A DNA stretch of 64,000 bases from JANRLF01 sp033762815. Its GTDB lineage: Bacteria; Bacteroidota; Bacteroidia; Chitinophagales; CAIOSU01. The notes beneath the pieces were generated by a model, which was not told the DNA's origin, did not search any database, and saw nothing but the letters and a program-made list of their open reading frames with translations. A program made the position numbers and the translations under genes. The DNA lies in assembly GCA_033762815.1 (NCBI GenBank), contig JANRLF010000004.1:310001-374000 (forward strand), in the 5' to 3' direction. Below, in pieces: positions 33,612-42,860 of the stretch. Position 1 is the stretch's first letter. The number at the start of each line of letters is the position of its first letter.

Positions 33612-36034
33612 TACAGGTTCATGTTCAGTTGGGTGGTGAGCTGATCAACTGCCTCAATCCAATTTTTTGCCGCTTCATCTCCTGCCCCTGCCCTTTTACT
33701 GTAATCCTCGTAATGTTCTTTTCGGATAGCAAAAGCGATATTCTGCGCCCGCCATAAATCTAGTTCCAAGTCAAGTCCCATCAATAACTTCAATGCTCTT
33801 AACTTCATTTTGATATAGGCGGTATCATCTATGTGCTTGCTTATCCGTCTTAGCATTCTTGAAATCCTTTGCGAGATAAGATACCCTAAGGTCACTTTAT
33901 CAAGCCCTACGGAGATATGCTCCACCTCATCAATTATTTTCTTCAGTTCCTTGATATCAATGTGCTTGCGCTCAATGGCCTTTTTCAGCTTGTTGTTGAC
34001 GATAAAATCAACCGACATTTTAATAGGCCGAGGCATTTTCATATTTAAGCCCTGTATGGCTTGTACCAATGGATAATTGGTTTCATAGCTTTGCTTCAGT
34101 TGGTACTCGATATTCTCAATGGATGCCTCAAAAACCTTGTTCAGCACGGTGATTTGGTCGTCGCGGAAAAGATGCCAAAAGGAATAATTGTGCATGCCGA
34201 AATGTTCATCGAGCAGGCGGATGCTTTCCTGTACATTGCCCTGCTTGAAAGCTTCCACCACATGGTCGTGCATGGTGGTATAGGCTTCTTCTCCTCTAAA
34301 TTCACGTACCCCTCCGAACAAGTGATGGTCTCCCATATGTACTACCGCATAGGTAGCATGGATGGTTTCCCAAGTCACTTCCGATTCTATCACCGCCCTG
34401 CCAATCACCAATTTCTGCCTGCCCGCTTCATAGTTTTCCCGATGATTGGATTTAGCGGTAAAACTGTACAGCTTAAACTCTTCAGGATAATCGGCAAACA
34501 GGGACAATACTGCATAATGTGCCGCTACCCTGAGCAAGTCAATCTTTGTGGTCATTACATACTTGCGGTAATGTTCTCCAGCGTTCTGCAATTCCTTGAT
34601 ATTACTTTTGGCTTCAGTTAAGCGTTTTATGAGCTCTTCCTCCAAATCGGGGCCATCCAATTCCTTAGCCAACTGTACTGCACGCGATGCATACATGATA
34701 TCCTGCACGGTTTCCAAACCTGTAACCTCATCAAAAAACCATCCGCAACTAGTGAAAATTAACATGGCGTGGTACTGCATTTCCAACAGTTTCAGAAAGC
34801 GGATTTTGTCTTCCTGCTGGTCGGCATTTTTGGCGTATTCTTCAATAAACTTGGCAACTTTTTCCCTCATTCGGTCGTAGGCGACGTCTATATAGTTATC
34901 CCGTACCATCCAAGGGTCATCGTTGTATTGCTTCATTTCCCTTTCATAGAAAGGCACCAATTGATCTCGCAGCCAATTGAAGGTATCCCTAATGGGTGCT
35001 CGCCATTCTTGGTTCCAGCCGGCATTGCCTCCAGTATTGCATCCGCAATTGCTTCGCCAACGTTCAACCCCGTGCGCGCAGCTCCATGAAGTTTCTTCAA
35101 TGATTTGTGCCTCATAGGTAGGGGGGAATTTTTCCAAAAACTCTCCGTACACGGTAATCTTTGCGATGCCATTGCTTTCGATATGGTGCAAGGCATACGA
35201 CAAAGCCATTTCACCTAATTTGTGGTGGTGCCCGTATGTTTCTCCATCCGTGGCGATATGCATCAGTTGGGGCTCTACACTCTCTTCGTCAAAAGTGGAC
35301 ATTAACCTGTCCGCAAATGTTTCGCCACTGTTTAACAGGCCTTCAAAGGCAATACCTTGCGATACCGGGCCATCATAAAAAAACAACGCAATGGATTTTC
35401 CAGAAGGCAGCTTGCACAAATATGGTCGGCGGGGGTCAATTTTTGCCCCAACCGCATCTTGCCATTCCTCTTCTCCTATTTTTCTATAAGCTTTAGCTTG
35501 ATAAGGGGAGAGAATTGTGAATTTAATATCATGTGCGGCCAGTACCTCCAAAGTCTCCGTATCTGCTGCCGTTTCGCCCAGCCAGATACCTTCCGGTTGC
35601 CGCCCAAAGCGGGATTCAAAATCTTTGATGCCCCATATCACTTGGGTATGTTTATCGCGTGTATTGGCCAAGGGCATAATCATGTGGTTGAACACCTGTG
35701 CTATAGCCGAGCCATGCCCCGAATAGCGCTCCTGACTTTCCTTATCAGCCTCTAGAATGGCCTGATAAACGTCTGGGGCTTTTTTTTCCATCCATTCAAT
35801 CAATGTGGGGCCAAAATTGAAACTGATGCGGCTATAGTTGTTGATAATGTCCAGTACCTTTCCATTGCCATCGAGAATACGTGATGCCGAATTGCGGGCA
35901 TAGCACTCTGCAGTAATGCGCTCGTTCCAATCGTGGAAGGGGTAAGCTGAATCTTGTACTTCCACTTCGTTCAACCATGGATTCTCTCTCGGTGGTTGGT
36001 AGAAGTGTCCATGAATGCATATATATTTTTCCAT
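33611..36034 (-). CDS. GH57 family glycoside hydrolase with DUF3536 domain
   Basis: An 807-residue protein. The N-terminal GH57 barrel (about 1-330) shows YICIHGHFYQPPRENPW (4-20), probable nucleophile Glu154 in GIWLGETAAD, and TDGETYGHHH. The C-terminal two thirds is helical DUF3536-type sequence. GH57 enzymes act on alpha-glucans as amylases, branching enzymes or galactosidases; the DUF3536 subgroup is uncharacterised as far as I know, although it recurs in trehalose/glycogen clusters. Lying between treZ (six-base gap) and treY (one-base overlap), it is probably a debranching or glucan-trimming enzyme for TreY/TreZ. That function is inferred. Confidence 0.88.
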   Translation of the reverse strand: MEKYICIHGHFYQPPRENPWLNEVEVQDSAYPFHDWNERITAECYARNSASRILDGNGKVLDIINNYSRISFNFGPTLIEWMEKKAPDVYQAILEADKESQERYSGHGSAIAQVFNHMIMPLANTRDKHTQVIWGIKDFESRFGRQPEGIWLGETAADTETLEVLAAHDIKFTILSPYQAKAYRKIGEEEWQDAVGAKIDPRRPYLCKLPSGKSIALFFYDGPVSQGIAFEGLLNSGETFADRLMSTFDEESVEPQLMHIATDGETYGHHHKLGEMALSYALHHIESNGIAKITVYGEFLEKFPPTYEAQIIEETSWSCAHGVERWRSNCGCNTGGNAGWNQEWRAPIRDTFNWLRDQLVPFYEREMKQYNDDPWMVRDNYIDVAYDRMREKVAKFIEEYAKNADQQEDKIRFLKLLEMQYHAMLIFTSCGWFFDEVTGLETVQDIMYASRAVQLAKELDGPDLEEELIKRLTEAKSNIKELQNAGEHYRKYVMTTKIDLLRVAAHYAVLSLFADYPEEFKLYSFTAKSNHRENYEAGRQKLVIGRAVIESEVTWETIHATYAVVHMGDHHLFGGVREFRGEEAYTTMHDHVVEAFKQGNVQESIRLLDEHFGMHNYSFWHLFRDDQITVLNKVFEASIENIEYQLKQSYETNYPLVQAIQGLNMKMPRPIKMSVDFIVNNKLKKAIERKHIDIKELKKIIDEVEHISVGLDKVTLGYLISQRISRMLRRISKHIDDTAYIKMKLRALKLLMGLDLELDLWRAQNIAFAIRKEHYEDYSKRAGAGDEAAKNWIEAVDQLTTQLNMNL

Positions 36035-36040
36035 CTGCTC

Positions 36041-37855
36041 TTAGTCTTTCTCGTATATCAAAACACTCTCGGGACTTACGGTTATGGTAAGTCCTTTTTT
36101 TAATTGTTTAGGGGCAGTACTTCCTTTTCCCTGCCATTTCTTATCGGCCGAATCCAGCAATAGTGTCCATCTGCCCTTACTTATCTTAGGCTCCACTTGT
36201 ACCTCGCCATTACTGAAGTTCAAAGCCATCCACAAAGCCCTACCTTTCGTCTTTCGGGTCACAAACAATAGCTTGTTCGCTTCATTGCTATCGGTTGTAA
36301 GATGCTTCCTTTGCCTATCGCGCATTACTGGATGCTGGCGCAGTTTTATGAGTTGGCGATAGAACTTGAACATAGCCGCTTTGTTGGGGTCATTTTCAAA
36401 GTCCCATTGTAGTTTCGACTGTTCAAAAGTGGAGATAGCCTGAGGGTCAGGGGCTTCGCCTGCCCATTTGAATTCCTTAAATTCTTCCTTTCTCCCTTTC
36501 CTTACTGCTTTGATTAGATTCTCATCGCCATGGCTTACAAAGTATAGGAAGGGACTATTTTCCGCATACTCCTCCCCCATGAACAACATGGGTGTAAAAG
36601 GCGATAAAATATAGGCGGCTGCAAGTGCTTTCAGCATCTCAAAAGACACCAATTGGCTCAACCGTTCGCCCAACATTCGGTTACCGGTTTGGTCATGGTT
36701 TTGGATGCATACCACGAAGTTTTTGGCGGGTAAATGCCTGACTTCGCTCCCATATTGCTTGTTCCTAAATTTGGAATATTGACCCGTGTACGTAAAGCCG
36801 TGCTGGTACGCCAGTTCTAAATGTTCTATACCACCATAATCCATATAGTAGCCAGAATCTTCACCTGTAGCCAAGGCATGTAGGGCATGGTGCATATCAT
36901 CTGCCCATTGGCCGTCAAAACCATAACCATTTTCTTCAAAAGTGGCGGTATGCCTTACGTCGTTCAGGTCGCTCTCAGCAATCAACACCATTTCCCTACC
37001 TAAGGCAAAGGATAGGGATTTGATTTCCTTAGCAAGTTCTTTTAAAAAGTGGGTGGCACCAATATCTACTATGGCATGCACGGCATCCAACCTCAGCCCA
37101 TCGATATGGTAATCGCGGAACCAGCCAATGGCGTTTTCAATGAAGAAATTCCTTACCTCATCGCTATAAGGGCCATCAAAGTTGAGCGACTTGCCCCAAG
37201 GGGTATGGTATTTATCGGTAAAATAGGGCCCGAAATCGTTCAGGTAGTTTCCTTCTGGCCCTAAGTGGTTATACACCACGTCCACCAATACGGCAATACC
37301 CATTGCATGGCAAGCATCTACCAATTGCTTCAATCCATCGGGGCCGCCATAAGTATGTTGTACGGCAAAGGGGTACACCCCATCGTAGCCCCAATTGCGG
37401 CCACCAGGAAACTGGGCTAAGGGCATGAGTTCAATGGCATTGATGCCCAATTTCTTGAAATGGTCCAACCGCTGGATGACTCCCTCAAATGTTCCTTTTG
37501 AACTGAAGGTACCCACATGCAACTCGTAAATAATCATCTGCTCCAAAGGGATGCCCTTCCAAGCTTTATCAGTCCAAGCAAAAGTATGGTTCACCACCGA
37601 TGACCATTCATGCACCCCATCGGGTTGATAACGCGAAGCAGGATCGGGCCGCCTTAGTTTTCCATTTATTTCATATTGATACTTGGTACCCGGCGGTAAA
37701 GCGATATTGGCAGCCCAATATCCCATATCCCCTTTCTGTAAGGGATAGGTTTCCTTATCCGTTACTAAAGCTACTTGCTGTACAAGGGGTGCCCATACTG
37801 TAAATTCCGTGTTCTCCGACTGTGCCTCGTAAACGGCTCCAATGTTTCTTCGCAT
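36041..37855 (-). CDS. treZ: malto-oligosyltrehalose trehalohydrolase
   Basis: A 604-residue GH13 enzyme that releases trehalose from maltooligosyl-trehalose. It has an N-terminal carbohydrate-binding sandwich (about 1-100, FTVWAPLVQQVAL), then the barrel: MIIYELHVGTFSSKGTFEG (107-125), GVYPFAVQHTYGGPDGL, VVYNHLGPEGNYL, nucleophile Asp257 (HIDGLRLDAVHAI), acid Glu294 (VLIAESDLND) and FVVCIQNHDQTGNR. It is the first gene of the minus-strand glucan operon and diverges from glgE across a 212-base region. Identification is firm. Confidence 0.95.
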   Translation of the reverse strand: MRRNIGAVYEAQSENTEFTVWAPLVQQVALVTDKETYPLQKGDMGYWAANIALPPGTKYQYEINGKLRRPDPASRYQPDGVHEWSSVVNHTFAWTDKAWKGIPLEQMIIYELHVGTFSSKGTFEGVIQRLDHFKKLGINAIELMPLAQFPGGRNWGYDGVYPFAVQHTYGGPDGLKQLVDACHAMGIAVLVDVVYNHLGPEGNYLNDFGPYFTDKYHTPWGKSLNFDGPYSDEVRNFFIENAIGWFRDYHIDGLRLDAVHAIVDIGATHFLKELAKEIKSLSFALGREMVLIAESDLNDVRHTATFEENGYGFDGQWADDMHHALHALATGEDSGYYMDYGGIEHLELAYQHGFTYTGQYSKFRNKQYGSEVRHLPAKNFVVCIQNHDQTGNRMLGERLSQLVSFEMLKALAAAYILSPFTPMLFMGEEYAENSPFLYFVSHGDENLIKAVRKGRKEEFKEFKWAGEAPDPQAISTFEQSKLQWDFENDPNKAAMFKFYRQLIKLRQHPVMRDRQRKHLTTDSNEANKLLFVTRKTKGRALWMALNFSNGEVQVEPKISKGRWTLLLDSADKKWQGKGSTAPKQLKKGLTITVSPESVLIYEKD

Positions 37856-38067
37856 ATTCCTTCCAATCCCCGACTGGGATGGTGCAGCACTGCAAGATTC
37901 GTTCCATAATCGGCTTCATCTTTGCAAGCAGGGATAGCTCCTTATGCAATTTTGCTTTTTGTTTGCTGAATGATAGGATAGCGATTATAGGAAGAAGGCA
38001 ATTATAGCATGGGGAAAAACTTCCACATTGTGCATGGATATCTACAATTCATAAATAATTATTCTAT
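37856..38067. promoter_or_regulatory. divergent promoter region between treZ and glgE
   Basis: The 212 bases drive two operons in opposite directions. I found no exact TAnnTTTG box on either strand. Only a one-mismatch CATCTTTG (37916-37923) and a small dyad TGCAG-CA-CTGCA were noticed, plus a repeated GGATAGC word. Shared regulation of the two arms is expected from layout, but no operator can be named. Confidence 0.5.
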
Positions 38068-40068
38068 ATGAAAGGCATAAGCGGTAAAAGCAGGGCTATA
38101 ATTGAACATGTGAAACCAGCTATTGATAATGGTGAATTTCCCATTAAGCGGGTGGAAGGAGAACGAGTAGAAGTGACCGCCGATATTTATTGCGACGGTC
38201 ATGACAAGATAAAGGCAGTATTGCTGTACAAGCATATCAAGCAGCGCAAATGGAACGAAGTACCCATGCACCTGATTAGCAATGACCGCTGGGGCGCATA
38301 TTTCAAAACAACGCAAACCGGCTGGTACGAATATACCATCCAAGCCTGGGTAGACCATTTTGCAACATGGCAACATGATATAAAACGAAAATTCGAAGCA
38401 GGGCAGCACATTGCCACGGAACTGCTAATGGGTGCCAATATGATATTGGAGGTAGCGGAAAAAAGCAGCACCAAGCTTACGCAAAAACTGATTGGTTGGG
38501 CGCAGCAAATGCAAAGCCCTATCGATTTCCAATCGGAAGTGAATATAGCTTTAAGCCCAGAGTTGAGTGAACAAATGTACCGCTACGGGCATAGAAGCAA
38601 TGCTACCATGTATCCCAAGTTGTTAAAGGTACAGGTAGAAAGGCAGAAAGCTTTGTTCAGCACCTGGTATGAACTATTTCCACGTTCCACCGCTAAAGAA
38701 AAGGGGCAGCACGGTACTTTTGCCGATGTGGCCCATTTGCTACCACGCATTAGTGCTTTAGGGTTCGATGTTCTATATCTGCCACCAGTACACCCTATTG
38801 GTACTAAGTTTCGAAAGGGAAAAAACAACAACGTGAAAGCAGCACCAGATGAACCTGGCTCGCCTTGGGCAATCGGCAATAAGGAGGGGGGGCATAAAGC
38901 CATCCATCCCCAATTGGGCAGTCTTGATGACTTTAGGGCCCTAATAGCCAAAGCGCAGGAATATAATATGGAAATTGCTATGGATATTGCCTTCCAATGT
39001 TCGCCTGACCATCCTTATGTCACCGAACACCCGGAATGGTTCAAATGGCGGCCAGATGGAACGGTACAATATGCCGAAAATCCGCCGAAGAAATACCAAG
39101 ATATCATTCCCATCAACTTTGAAACGGACGACTGGCAAAACCTATGGAGGGAATTGAAAAGTGTGGTGGATTACTGGATATTGGAAGGGGTTAAAATTTT
39201 CAGGGTAGACAATCCCCACACCAAGGCATTTGCTTTTTGGCAATGGATGATAGCCGAAGTAAAAAAAGATGCCCCAGAGGTACTTTTTTTATCGGAAGCT
39301 TTTACAAGGCCCCGTATTATGGAGCGATTGGCAAAAATTGGGTTCAGCCAATCCTATACTTATTTCACCTGGCGCAATACTGGAGAAGAAATAAAAGAGT
39401 ATCTAATAGAATTGACCAGTACGGAGGTAGTGGAGTATATGCGACCAAATTTCTGGCCCAATACTCCTGATATTTTACCAGTATCGCTGGAAAACAAAGA
39501 TGAACCCGCATTTATTACCCGCTTGTTGCTTGCTGCAACCTTATCATCAAACTATGGTATTTACGGACCGGTGTTCGAACTTGGCCTAAATGAAGCCTAC
39601 TCTGGTAAGGAAGAATACAACCAATCAGAAAAGTATGAAATACACCATTGGGATTGGTCAAAAGAAACAAAAATCACGGATGCTATACGCAAGGTGAACT
39701 TACTACGAAAAGGGTATAAAGCATTGCAACAAACCCGCAATCTGATGTTTCTGAATGCAGACAATGCACAATTGCTGGCTTTTATCAAATACGATGATGA
39801 TAAGACGGAACTGATTCTAACCGTCATCAATCTTGACACCAACAACCAACAGGCTGGCTGGATACAGGTGCCGCTCTATTTATTCCATTTGCCTTATGGG
39901 GAGGCCTATACTGTTCATGATTTGATGACAGGCAACAAATACACTTGGAAAGATGAGTGGAACTATGTGATGTTGCATCCGAATATAGCCCCAGCCCATA
40001 TGTTTCATTTAGAAGTCAATCCAATACATAACCCAAAGCAACCATTAGTAGTAAACGTCGTGGAATAA
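38068..40068 (+). CDS. glgE: alpha-1,4-glucan:maltose-1-phosphate maltosyltransferase
   Basis: A 666-residue GH13_3 enzyme that adds maltosyl units from maltose-1-phosphate to alpha-1,4-glucan. An N-terminal domain (about 1-130) precedes the barrel with YLPPVHPIGTKFRKGKNN (237-254), nucleophile Asp381 (VKIFRVDNPHTK), acid/base Glu410 (VLFLSEAFTRP) and TYFTWRNTGEEIKEYL. The phosphate-binding and long-loop features fit GlgE rather than amylases. It opens the plus-strand arm. Its substrate would come from the TreS-maltokinase fusion encoded at 42861-46202, from which it is separated by two unrelated genes. Confidence 0.96.
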   Translation: MKGISGKSRAIIEHVKPAIDNGEFPIKRVEGERVEVTADIYCDGHDKIKAVLLYKHIKQRKWNEVPMHLISNDRWGAYFKTTQTGWYEYTIQAWVDHFATWQHDIKRKFEAGQHIATELLMGANMILEVAEKSSTKLTQKLIGWAQQMQSPIDFQSEVNIALSPELSEQMYRYGHRSNATMYPKLLKVQVERQKALFSTWYELFPRSTAKEKGQHGTFADVAHLLPRISALGFDVLYLPPVHPIGTKFRKGKNNNVKAAPDEPGSPWAIGNKEGGHKAIHPQLGSLDDFRALIAKAQEYNMEIAMDIAFQCSPDHPYVTEHPEWFKWRPDGTVQYAENPPKKYQDIIPINFETDDWQNLWRELKSVVDYWILEGVKIFRVDNPHTKAFAFWQWMIAEVKKDAPEVLFLSEAFTRPRIMERLAKIGFSQSYTYFTWRNTGEEIKEYLIELTSTEVVEYMRPNFWPNTPDILPVSLENKDEPAFITRLLLAATLSSNYGIYGPVFELGLNEAYSGKEEYNQSEKYEIHHWDWSKETKITDAIRKVNLLRKGYKALQQTRNLMFLNADNAQLLAFIKYDDDKTELILTVINLDTNNQQAGWIQVPLYLFHLPYGEAYTVHDLMTGNKYTWKDEWNYVMLHPNIAPAHMFHLEVNPIHNPKQPLVVNVVE

Positions 40069-40112
40069 ATCGACGGCAAACAATTTGACATTCCCATTTG
40101 TTTTATTTATGA

Positions 40113-40643
40113 ATGAGATATGTCATTGCTATACTATCATGCTTTATAATTGCATCTTTCCTAAAGTATGCACTGGTGTCGGCTTTTATCTTCTTCAGTC
40201 TAGAGAAAGAACAATGTTCTTACAAAGTGTATCTCGGAAACACATTGAAAACGGAAAAGACTATTACTGGTAAGTTCCGTATTATATCGCATCAAATTGA
40301 CAGGCTGGGGATTTTCCAACAAAGGCTTGATACGATAATATCAGAAATCGCAAATTCACTCTACAAAGCAGCAGTTGTAATATGTAATTGTCTTACTGAT
40401 GTACAAACAAACAACTATATCAGTCATATTATGAAAGTTTTCGTGCCATTACCAGCCGATAATAATCAAGAATCGCCGTGCGAAGTTTTTGAAAACTCCA
40501 TTGATTTGATTTTTGTAGTTCCGTACCAAATAAATTTCTTGGATTTAATACAATCTATTAGTACTTTTGAATATCACCTCCTTTTCACCGCCGATAGTTT
40601 TTTAGCGCTTAATACCCCACCACCGGAAGTCTTGAATTGGTAA
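40113..40643 (+). CDS. hypothetical protein with N-terminal hydrophobic segment
   Basis: A 176-residue open frame from ATG 40113, 44 bases after glgE. An N-terminal hydrophobic stretch (about 3-29) could be a signal or anchor; the remainder mixes helical and hydrophobic patches with Cys36, Cys92, Cys94 and Cys122, and ends LNTPPPEVLNW. No family was recognised. It is more A+T-rich than its neighbours and its codon use looks less regular, so it may be a recent acquisition, a degenerating gene or not a gene at all. A perfect hairpin overlaps its stop codon. Confidence 0.45.
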   Translation: MRYVIAILSCFIIASFLKYALVSAFIFFSLEKEQCSYKVYLGNTLKTEKTITGKFRIISHQIDRLGIFQQRLDTIISEIANSLYKAAVVICNCLTDVQTNNYISHIMKVFVPLPADNNQESPCEVFENSIDLIFVVPYQINFLDLIQSISTFEYHLLFTADSFLALNTPPPEVLNW

Positions 40644-40665
40644 TTCAAGACAAGTATTTTTTTGT
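40629..40665 (+). terminator. probable intrinsic terminator after the hypothetical gene
   Basis: GTCTTGAATT (40629-40638) pairs perfectly with AATTCAAGAC (40642-40651) around a 3-base loop, and a T-rich run (TATTTTTTTG) follows. The hairpin contains the stop codon of the preceding frame. It would end the glgE transcript before the M43 protease gene. Confidence 0.6.
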
Positions 40666-40688
40666 TCACTTAAAAAACTTACAAAGCT

Positions 40689-42758
40689 GTGAGACATGCA
40701 CTTATTTTACTTACAGTGGCTTGCGGTGTGCTGGTGGGCATACGCGCGGAGGCACAAATACAATTTTGCGGCAGTAATGGAGCCAACAAAAGAATGGCCG
40801 AGCTGAACCCTCGGGTCAAGATGCTACAACAATACCTTGATTCGCTAACGACGCATGGAGGCAACAGCCGTTCTAATAATGATAGTACGGTTTACATTAT
40901 CCCTATTGTTTTCCATGTTATTCATAACTATGGACCTGAGAACATTTCCGATGAACAGATTTATGATGCCGTTCGCATTTTGAACGAGGATTTTAGAAAA
41001 TTGAATGCCGATACTGTTGATATTGTTTCCGAATACAAAAGTATAGCGGCCGATTGCCGTATTGAGTTTCGCTTGGCCAACGTTGACCCTGATGGCAACT
41101 GCACGAATGGTATTGACCGTATTGCTTCGTTAAAGACCTATGTGGCAAACGATGAGGCAAAACTAAATCCTTGGCCTAGGTCACATTATCTCAATGTTTG
41201 GGTGGTGGCACAAATGCCTGATGGAGTAGCTGGATATGCCTACAAGCCTGCATCGGCCGATGATTTCTCTAATGTAGATGGGGTGATTATTTTGAATGAT
41301 TATATAGGCAGTATCGGAACCGGTTCTCCTGCTCGATCCAGGGCATTGACCCATGAAATTGGCCATTGCCTCAATCTTTCGCATCCTTGGGGCGATACAA
41401 ACGAACCAGGATTGGGCTGTGGCGATGATGGCATTTTTGATACCCCGCTTACAAGAGGGTTCACCAGTTGTCCGAAAAACACCGCCCGCATATGTAATCC
41501 GCCAATATTGGAGAATGTGCAAAATTATATGGAGTATTCCTATTGCTCCAACATGTTTACTTGGGGCCAAAAATCTGCTATGAGAATTGCATTAGAAAGC
41601 CCAATAGCTCGCAGAAATGATTTATGGAGCCCTTTTTCGTTAAACTATGCGGGAGTGTTAAGAGCGCCTATAGCCTGTTCGCCTGTAGCTGATTTTACGG
41701 TGGATAAGAACTTTGTATGCTTAGGAACACCTGTAACCCTCAGCAATTTTTCATGGCGTGGCCCGATAGGGTACGAATGGGAAATTGAAGATGGCTCGAC
41801 TATTCTTTCGACCGACACCAATGTGACTTATACCTTTACCACCCCGGGTTGGCACGAGGTGAGTTTGAAAGTGCTTGGCCAAAATGGGTCTGATACCTTG
41901 ACTAAGCAAAAAGCTGTTTATGTATCAACCGATTATCCGCTATATACTTCCATGATGAATGAAAATTTTGAGAATGAAAACCGCTTTAATGATGAGTGGA
42001 TACCGGCGAATATGGAAATGGACAGCCCTGAGTGGGAATATACCATTGGATATGGAGCCACAGGAAACGCTTGCGTAGGGTTGAAATCATTTTACAACAA
42101 TGGCCCCGATGAAGACGAACTCATTACCCCACCCATTTCCCTTACCGAAGCTGGTCAAAAATATCTTTATTTCAGTTACGCAGGAGCTACTAAAGGCAAT
42201 GAGCTTGACCAATTGACGGATACACTGCTGATTTATTATAACATCAATTGTAGCAATAGCTGGGTGTTACTTGATAAATTGTCAGGTACCGAATTGTATA
42301 ACAATAATTTCCATTGGAGAGAGTTTTTCCCACAGGCCTGGCATTTCAGTGTGCGAAATATCCTCTTACCAGCCGCCACACAGCAGCCCTTGGTACGTTT
42401 CAAGTTTAAAATGAAAACAAACCAATATGCCAACAACTTTTACCTTGATGACATTAATGTTTCGGCGGTTTCAAGTATAGAGAACAACATTGGCAATCCG
42501 GTAAGGTTTTCCGTTTTCCCAAATCCATCAAACGACCAAATCAACATTGTGTATGAACTGGAGAAACCTGAAAGATTGCGTTTGACTATAGCAGACGCTT
42601 TAGGAAAGCTGGTATATATCGCTTTCGATGGAGAAGCAACCGCAGGCTCGCATACCATCAATCTTGATAAAGCAACCATTAACTTGCAAAGTGGTATCTA
42701 TAATGTCAGCTACCAAACCAATGGTAAATTCGCTAGCACGCGCTTGATTGTATTGTAA
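40689..42758 (+). CDS. secreted M43 metalloprotease with PKD and T9SS type A domains
   Basis: A 689-residue protein starting at GTG 40689, with a signal peptide (about 1-23). Zinc motif HEIGHCLNLSH (222-232, Glu223 catalytic) and Met-turn NYMEYSYCSNMFTWGQK mark a pappalysin-like M43B protease. Next come a PKD domain (about 330-415), a jelly-roll-like region (about 420-600) and a C-terminal T9SS type A domain (from FSVFPNPSNDQINIVYEL). It is expected to be extracellular. It sits between glgE and treS, bounded by terminator-like hairpins on both sides, so it is probably its own transcription unit and unrelated to glucan metabolism. It is a diverged paralogue of the M43 gene at 16789-18387. Confidence 0.9.
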   Translation: MRHALILLTVACGVLVGIRAEAQIQFCGSNGANKRMAELNPRVKMLQQYLDSLTTHGGNSRSNNDSTVYIIPIVFHVIHNYGPENISDEQIYDAVRILNEDFRKLNADTVDIVSEYKSIAADCRIEFRLANVDPDGNCTNGIDRIASLKTYVANDEAKLNPWPRSHYLNVWVVAQMPDGVAGYAYKPASADDFSNVDGVIILNDYIGSIGTGSPARSRALTHEIGHCLNLSHPWGDTNEPGLGCGDDGIFDTPLTRGFTSCPKNTARICNPPILENVQNYMEYSYCSNMFTWGQKSAMRIALESPIARRNDLWSPFSLNYAGVLRAPIACSPVADFTVDKNFVCLGTPVTLSNFSWRGPIGYEWEIEDGSTILSTDTNVTYTFTTPGWHEVSLKVLGQNGSDTLTKQKAVYVSTDYPLYTSMMNENFENENRFNDEWIPANMEMDSPEWEYTIGYGATGNACVGLKSFYNNGPDEDELITPPISLTEAGQKYLYFSYAGATKGNELDQLTDTLLIYYNINCSNSWVLLDKLSGTELYNNNFHWREFFPQAWHFSVRNILLPAATQQPLVRFKFKMKTNQYANNFYLDDINVSAVSSIENNIGNPVRFSVFPNPSNDQINIVYELEKPERLRLTIADALGKLVYIAFDGEATAGSHTINLDKATINLQSGIYNVSYQTNGKFASTRLIVL

Positions 42759-42776
42759 AACATAATAGGTAATATT

Positions 42777-42815
42777 TAAAAAAGGCGGTGATATTATTAT
42801 CCCGCCTTTTTCTTT
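42777..42815 (+). terminator. intrinsic terminator after the M43 protease gene
   Basis: AAAAGGCGG and CCGCCTTTT (about 42780-42788 and 42802-42811) form a GC-cored stem around a loop of about 13 bases; the T-run continues to 42811. It separates the protease from the treS-glgB unit. Confidence 0.7.
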
Positions 42816-42860
42816 GGCGCAAAATTTGGTTTCCGCAAGGGCAAACTTCCCCTAAAGTGT

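Noticed and set aside
37856..38067. LacI-type operator or sRNA between treZ and glgE
   Set aside because: Only weak dyads and a one-mismatch -7 box are visible; nothing strong enough to name.
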